Source: Gammaproteobacteria bacterium
Lineage (GTDB): Bacteria; Pseudomonadota; Gammaproteobacteria; Steroidobacterales; Steroidobacteraceae
Reading direction: 5' to 3'
DNA length: 10,767 nucleotides
Assembly: GCA_003162555.1 (NCBI GenBank)
Contig: PMNQ01000018.1
Coordinates: 1 to 10,767, forward strand
The notes under the pieces were generated by a model, which did not search any database, was not told where the DNA came from, and was given only the letters and a program-made list of their open reading frames with translations. Below, piece by piece: positions 7,216 to 10,767 of the stretch. The position numbers and the translations under genes are program-made. Position 1 is the first letter of the stretch; each line of letters begins with the position of its first letter.

Positions 7216-9192
7216 TCAGTTCTTTCCGGCCGCGGCCGCAGGCGCCAGCACGATCTGTTGCTCATCACTGGTCCGCACGGTCTGAAAAAACTTGCGCACC
7301 TGGTCATAGTACTTGGCCTGCACGATCACCGAACCAACGGTCAGGTGCCGTTTGAGGAGCAGCTCGTTACCGTCGGAGCTGACGGTGCGCTCGTAAGTGA
7401 GCACCTTCAGGTCCGCGCTTTCCGGCTTGGGCAGGCTGCCGATGCTCAGGCCTTTCGGGAGCGACACCTTGATGTAGTCGTCCTGTTCGTGCGGAAAGTG
7501 AAAATAAATTGGATACAGGCGGTCCGGATGATCAAAGATGTGTATGTCCGAGGCACCCAGCAATGCGGCCGGCGCCAGCAGGCGATGGCCGGCACCGACG
7601 GTCCAGCCCGGCACTTTCAGGTCGTACTCAGCCACCAGTGTCGGCGCCGAGCTGTCCCAGTCCGGCGTATTGGTGAGATGAACCTCGATGCCCATGGGCA
7701 CCAGCGCCTCCACCTCCTGCTCCAGGTAAAGCTTGCGGTCCGCGGCATCCTCGTGGCGCTCTTCGAGACGCAGGTTGAGCGCCTCGAGCCCGGAAAAGGT
7801 AATGCTGAGCTTGCCCTCAAGCGTTCCCTGAGTTGAGAGCTGCAGTTTGCCATCGCAGGCGACCCGCGAATCCGCCGGGGATGGCAGTGGTGTCGTCACC
7901 CACTCGCCACCGTCCTTGTTGAAGCGCAGGCCCTGCACGGCGGTCTCGCTCCACGGCAGCACACCGAAGGGAGTGTAGGCCGCGCCTGGATCCAGGTAGA
8001 TGTCCTTGCCATCGAGGTTGACCAGCACCACGTTGGTATTGAGTTGGTTGCCATTCCTCAATTCCTTGCTGAAGAAATAGACGTCGCGCGTGGCAACCTC
8101 GATTGGATCAGCCTGCAAGCCGGCGGCTCGCGCGAGCGCCAGCATCAGCCAGGTGATCTGCTCGCCGGTGCCATAGCCGCGCTTCCAGACATCGCCCACG
8201 TCGCTGATCGAGCGCAGGTGCTCGCGCTTCTCCTCTTCTTCGGTTTTCTGCCGCTCGAAGGACACGTTGCGAATCTGTTGCACCCGCCCGTAAATTTTTC
8301 GCAGCTTGGTCTCCGGCGTGTCGCCTGGCGCGACGATCTGCGTTACCGCCTCCTCCATGGCACGCCTGGAATTGGCGAAGTCATTGATATCCCGGAAGCG
8401 CCGTTTGCCAAATTGCTTCCAGTAGGCCGCCGTGTCCTTTTCATCGTTGTAAGGATCCTGGTACACGAATTCCACGCGGTACTTGAGCAGGTTTTCCGGA
8501 GGCATGTAATCCTCCGCCACGAATGCCGGCACATCGTGCGTCTCGAGTTCGATGTCGCCATGCTTTTGAACGGGATTGCCCGTGCCCGTAGGCAGACCAT
8601 ACGGCCAGCTCCACTGAATGGAGAATTCCTTGTAGGGCGTTAGCGAGAATTTGGCGTGCTTGGTGTAGAGGTCGGCGCTCAGGATCCAGTTCGAGTTGTA
8701 TATGACGTTTACGTCCGTCTCCCGCCAATAGCGGTACTCCAGGATGCTGCCGACCTGCACATCGGGAATCGTGAACGTCTTGGCGACATAGCGGACGCCG
8801 CGCCCCTTCACCAGTGTCTTGTCGTAGATCTCGCCCTTGAAATCGACAATGCTTCCGTCCGGCTTGATGGCGCGCGCCTGGATTGAGCGTATCGTTTCAT
8901 TGTTCTTGTTGTATTCGATCTCGACGTCGGCGTACTTGCGGCCTTCCTCCGTCAGGATCTTGATGCGGACATAGACGGATTCCCTGCCATCGGTGTCGTC
9001 CCGATCCACCTGGCGGTACAGGTACACGGCCGGCACCTTCGGCGCGGCCGGCTCACTGGTCATGTGCAGCTCTTCGGGGGTAATCGGCTCCCAGTCCGCG
9101 GCCAGGCACTGGGCGCCGAAGGCCGCAGCGAACCAGGCCACCAACGCCCGGCCAGCTACGCGCGCGCTCAAGGCCCTTCCTACGCTTGGCAT
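7216..9192 (-). CDS. Exported DUF3857 / transglutaminase-like protein lacking the catalytic Cys and His
   Basis: A 658-residue protein with a signal peptide (about residues 1-31, ending CLA) and the same DUF3857 plus transglutaminase-fold layout as its downstream neighbour. Where the active relative reads YGDCKD, this one reads YGTGEQ (340-345), so G343 replaces the Cys. Where the relative has NHVIL, this one has TNVVL, so N387 replaces the His. D401 (LDPG) is kept. By this reading it is not a cysteine transferase or protease and may be a binding or scaffold partner. From memory, other DUF3857 proteins share the RGYGTGE-type block, so this looks like a stable subfamily rather than a decayed gene. 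GGGGGA lies 8 bases before the ATG. The stop is followed after one base by the start of the intact paralogue, which argues for co-expression in fixed ratio. Natural substrate unknown. Confidence 0.82.
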   Translation of the reverse strand: MPSVGRALSARVAGRALVAWFAAAFGAQCLAADWEPITPEELHMTSEPAAPKVPAVYLYRQVDRDDTDGRESVYVRIKILTEEGRKYADVEIEYNKNNETIRSIQARAIKPDGSIVDFKGEIYDKTLVKGRGVRYVAKTFTIPDVQVGSILEYRYWRETDVNVIYNSNWILSADLYTKHAKFSLTPYKEFSIQWSWPYGLPTGTGNPVQKHGDIELETHDVPAFVAEDYMPPENLLKYRVEFVYQDPYNDEKDTAAYWKQFGKRRFRDINDFANSRRAMEEAVTQIVAPGDTPETKLRKIYGRVQQIRNVSFERQKTEEEEKREHLRSISDVGDVWKRGYGTGEQITWLMLALARAAGLQADPIEVATRDVYFFSKELRNGNQLNTNVVLVNLDGKDIYLDPGAAYTPFGVLPWSETAVQGLRFNKDGGEWVTTPLPSPADSRVACDGKLQLSTQGTLEGKLSITFSGLEALNLRLEERHEDAADRKLYLEQEVEALVPMGIEVHLTNTPDWDSSAPTLVAEYDLKVPGWTVGAGHRLLAPAALLGASDIHIFDHPDRLYPIYFHFPHEQDDYIKVSLPKGLSIGSLPKPESADLKVLTYERTVSSDGNELLLKRHLTVGSVIVQAKYYDQVRKFFQTVRTSDEQQIVLAPAAAAGKN

Positions 9193-9231
9193 TGCCTGCT
9201 TCCCCCTGCTCCCCAGCAGAGGTCCTACGAT

Positions 9232-9253
9232 GCCACGGCCACCGCGCCGTAGC
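9232..9253 (-). other. Intercistronic hairpin before the altered transglutaminase-like gene
   Basis: On the minus strand GCTACGG and CCGTGGC pair as a 7-base stem (one G-U) around the 8-base loop CGCGGTGG, in the 90-base gap between two co-oriented genes. No T-run follows, so it is not a standard terminator. It could be an mRNA processing or stability element, or chance in GC-rich DNA. Confidence 0.25.
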
Positions 9254-9282
9254 CAGTGGGCGGGAATAGGTACGGACTAAAG

Positions 9283-9954
9283 TTACTTGCCGCCCAGCTT
9301 GCCGCCCGTGTAGGGGTTGAAATTGAAATTGCCCGGAAATTCCTCGTGGGTCTTCGGGTCCATCTTCCTGGGCAGGAGGCTGGCCAGGGGCAATCGCCAG
9401 TCAAACACCTGATCATATAGCGATACCTGGAAAGCACCTGCCTGAACCGGATCCACGAGCCGCCTGGTCCCATCCCGGTTGGGATAGACGACAAAATGCA
9501 TGTTTTGACCCAGCTGCCCCAGCATTCCGGTCATGAGCGGCTTGATCGCGCCCAGAATGGACTGCGCTCCCGTCGAAATCTTGTCGGCAGGAACGGCGTC
9601 GATCACTTTGCCACCCGACTCGAATTTGACGTTGGCCAGAATATCGGGCTCGCTGGCAATCTCGGTGAACCCCGCGACGCTCGTCTTGACATAGACCACG
9701 GCGACAATCTGATAGTCCTGGAGCACGCCAAGGATCTGCGCCTTGGACTCGGCCGATACATTCGGATTGCCGTTGAAGCTCGTCTCCCAGAATTCCTGTG
9801 GGATCCACCACACCATCTCCAGCTTCTGGTCCGCATTCCGGACCTGCTGCGACTCCTTGACCAGTTCCTGCAGGTCAACAGCGCAGGCGACGCCAGCCGT
9901 AAGCAGTCCCAGGATCAGGGCTGCCGCGAGCTGCCATTTATGCTTTGTGAACAT
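9283..9954 (-). CDS. Small exported protein of unknown function
   Basis: A 223-residue protein that I do not recognise. Residues 1-25 form a clear signal peptide ending VACA. The mature part is mixed alpha/beta, with a hydrophobic strand YQIVAVVYVK at 81-90, a helix-like segment at about 131-150, and a C-terminal motif EFPGNFNFNPYTGGKL at 205-220. It has no cysteine after the signal peptide and no further membrane segment, so it is probably soluble in the periplasm or secreted. The start is placed at ATG 9954, which has GGAG at 8 bases; a GTG three codons upstream (9963) lacks a ribosome site. It lies 37 bases after the GFA gene and 90 bases before the transglutaminase-like pair, in the same orientation, so it may work with that pair. 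Confidence 0.7.
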   Translation of the reverse strand: MFTKHKWQLAAALILGLLTAGVACAVDLQELVKESQQVRNADQKLEMVWWIPQEFWETSFNGNPNVSAESKAQILGVLQDYQIVAVVYVKTSVAGFTEIASEPDILANVKFESGGKVIDAVPADKISTGAQSILGAIKPLMTGMLGQLGQNMHFVVYPNRDGTRRLVDPVQAGAFQVSLYDQVFDWRLPLASLLPRKMDPKTHEEFPGNFNFNPYTGGKLGGK

Positions 9955-9991
9955 CTGGACCACTCCGATTTGTCAGGGTACGGTGCAACGC

Positions 9992-10393
9992 TCAGGGCGC
10001 AGTATCGCCGATCTCGTAGTAATCCGATTTGTCGGCGACGAAGATATGCTGCATGACCCTGAGTCCAGTCGGCGCATCGAGCGTGCCCGCCATGATGCTG
10101 GTCACAGCCGGTTCCGCGGCGTCTGGCCGCCAGAACAGGTTGCCGCCGCAGCGGCTGCAGAAGCCGCGCTCGGCCTCGGGCGAGGATCGATACCATTTAA
10201 GGGTTGTCGATTCGAGCAGCGCCAGATCGGCGCTGCGCGCCTGGCTGGCCGCCACAAAATGCCCGCTGGTGCGACGGCACTGTGAACAATGGCAGGCGAT
10301 GACATCGCGCAACGGTCCACGGATTTCGTAACGCACGCCACCGCAGAGGCAGCCGCCGCTGGCCCTGACAGGCGTTTTCGGCTGCTCACTCAT
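9992..10393 (-). CDS. GFA-family zinc/cysteine protein (CENP-V/GFA type)
   Basis: A 133-residue cytoplasmic protein of the GFA family, whose founding member Gfa was reported to speed the reaction of glutathione with formaldehyde. All seven family cysteines are present: C15 and C17 in GGCLCGGV, C34, C36 and C39 in CHCSQCRR, and C79 and C82 in FCSRCGG, which bind zinc. The protein has family-typical length and order. Many GFA homologues have no proven activity on formaldehyde, so the reaction is not assigned. It starts 13 bases after the corrinoid-activator stop, suggesting co-transcription and a possible role in C1 handling. The start at 10393 fits the family N-terminus, though no clear Shine-Dalgarno is seen. 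The same frame is open upstream but has no family content there. Confidence 0.85.
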   Translation of the reverse strand: MSEQPKTPVRASGGCLCGGVRYEIRGPLRDVIACHCSQCRRTSGHFVAASQARSADLALLESTTLKWYRSSPEAERGFCSRCGGNLFWRPDAAEPAVTSIMAGTLDAPTGLRVMQHIFVADKSDYYEIGDTAP

Positions 10394-10406
10394 GCGCGTG
10401 GTGGAC

Positions 10407-10767
10407 TCATGGGCGTGGCGGCGGAGGCCGACGGCCGCGCGGCCGGGCGCTCTCGCCCTGCTCGGCAGCGATGGGCGCAGGAATGGCGACGACTTTGCGC
10501 AGTTGCGTAAAGGGCGCGGTCTTGTGCGGAATCGCCATCGCCTCGATGAAGTGCTGCTGGAAACGCGGCTCGATCGCAGTCTCGATTTTCTCCACGCGGC
10601 GCACCAGCCGCTCGATTTCGCTGCGCGCCTCGTGATCCAGCAGTGCGATGCGTGCACCAGCCCCGGCGGCATTGCCGGCGGAGGTGACCTGGCTGAGGTC
10701 GCAGTCCGGAATCATGCCCAGCACCATGGCGTACTTCACGTCAATATGAGCGCCGAAGGCGCCCGCC
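10407..10767 (-). CDS. ASKHA/DUF4445 corrinoid-activation protein, C-terminal part (runs off the right edge)
   Basis: Only the last 119 residues are inside the window. They match the C-terminal ASKHA (actin-like ATPase) domain of RACo/RamA-type proteins, which use ATP to re-reduce inactive Co(II) corrinoid proteins for methyl transfer. Recognisable blocks are AGAFGAHIDVKYA at the left end, LGMIPDCDL, SAGNAAGAGARIALL, a charged helix with VRRVEKIETA, and EPRFQQHFIEAMAIPH. The N-terminal 2Fe-2S ferredoxin domain expected of the family would lie outside. The tail after about residue 90 is Pro/Arg-rich (RGRRPPPPRP), more so than I expect. With the MttB-like enzyme in this window, it makes a corrinoid methyltransfer system likely. 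A GTG within it (10739) can mimic a start, but the frame is open to the window end. Confidence 0.85.
   Translation of the reverse strand, partial: AGAFGAHIDVKYAMVLGMIPDCDLSQVTSAGNAAGAGARIALLDHEARSEIERLVRRVEKIETAIEPRFQQHFIEAMAIPHKTAPFTQLRKVVAIPAPIAAEQGESARPRGRRPPPPRP

Noticed and set aside
7018..7836. Plus-strand open frame of 272 codons
   Set aside because: Antisense to the two transglutaminase-like genes; no family pattern and no ribosome site supporting it.
9025..9192. Lipoprotein signal in the altered transglutaminase-like protein (Cys near the end of its signal peptide)
   Set aside because: The residues before the Cys (FGAQC) do not fit a lipobox; a signal peptidase I site after CLA fits better.
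1..10767. tRNA genes, rRNA, CRISPR arrays, insertion sequences or phage genes
   Set aside because: No clover-leaf, regular spaced repeats, transposase motifs or terminal inverted repeats were seen; gene packing leaves almost no room for them.

Overview
The window (about 10.8 kb, high GC, codon use strongly G/C-ending) looks like the chromosome of a Gram-negative bacterium, most likely a Pseudomonadota. The evidence is the Sec signal peptides, a Cho/Pro-type osmolyte importer, BetB, and a tandem of DUF3857/transglutaminase-like exported proteins. A gammaproteobacterium is my best guess, but no 16S or other marker is present, so lineage is inference. I see no mobile element, tRNA, rRNA or CRISPR array.

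Left part (1-5207): a betaine/choline catabolic block. The 5' part of betB (betaine aldehyde dehydrogenase) runs leftward off the window edge. Divergent from it, across a roughly 107-base control region, are a fused choline-binding protein/permease (ChoX-ChoW type), its ATPase (ChoV type, ATGA overlap), and a long MttB-superfamily methyltransferase without pyrrolysine. All ligand-box residues and the disulfide cysteines I recall for Sinorhizobium ChoX are present in the fusion with identical spacing.

Right part (5226-10767): everything is on the minus strand. In transcription order these are the C-terminus of a corrinoid-activation (ASKHA/DUF4445, RACo/RamA-like) protein, a GFA-type zinc-cysteine protein, a small exported protein of unknown function, and two exported DUF3857/transglutaminase-like proteins. 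The first of the pair (7216-9192) lacks the catalytic Cys and His. The second (5226-7214) keeps Cys, His and Asp. The two are one base apart.

How it fits together (inference): choline or a related betaine is imported by ChoXW-V, BetB oxidises betaine aldehyde to glycine betaine, and the MttB-like protein moves a methyl group from a quaternary amine to a corrinoid protein. The ASKHA protein would reactivate oxidised corrinoid, and the GFA protein may deal with a C1 by-product. No corrinoid-binding protein or methylcobalamin:tetrahydrofolate methyltransferase lies inside the window; they would be expected beyond the right edge or elsewhere. The transglutaminase-like trio sits between the two halves of this C1 set and has no evident link to it.
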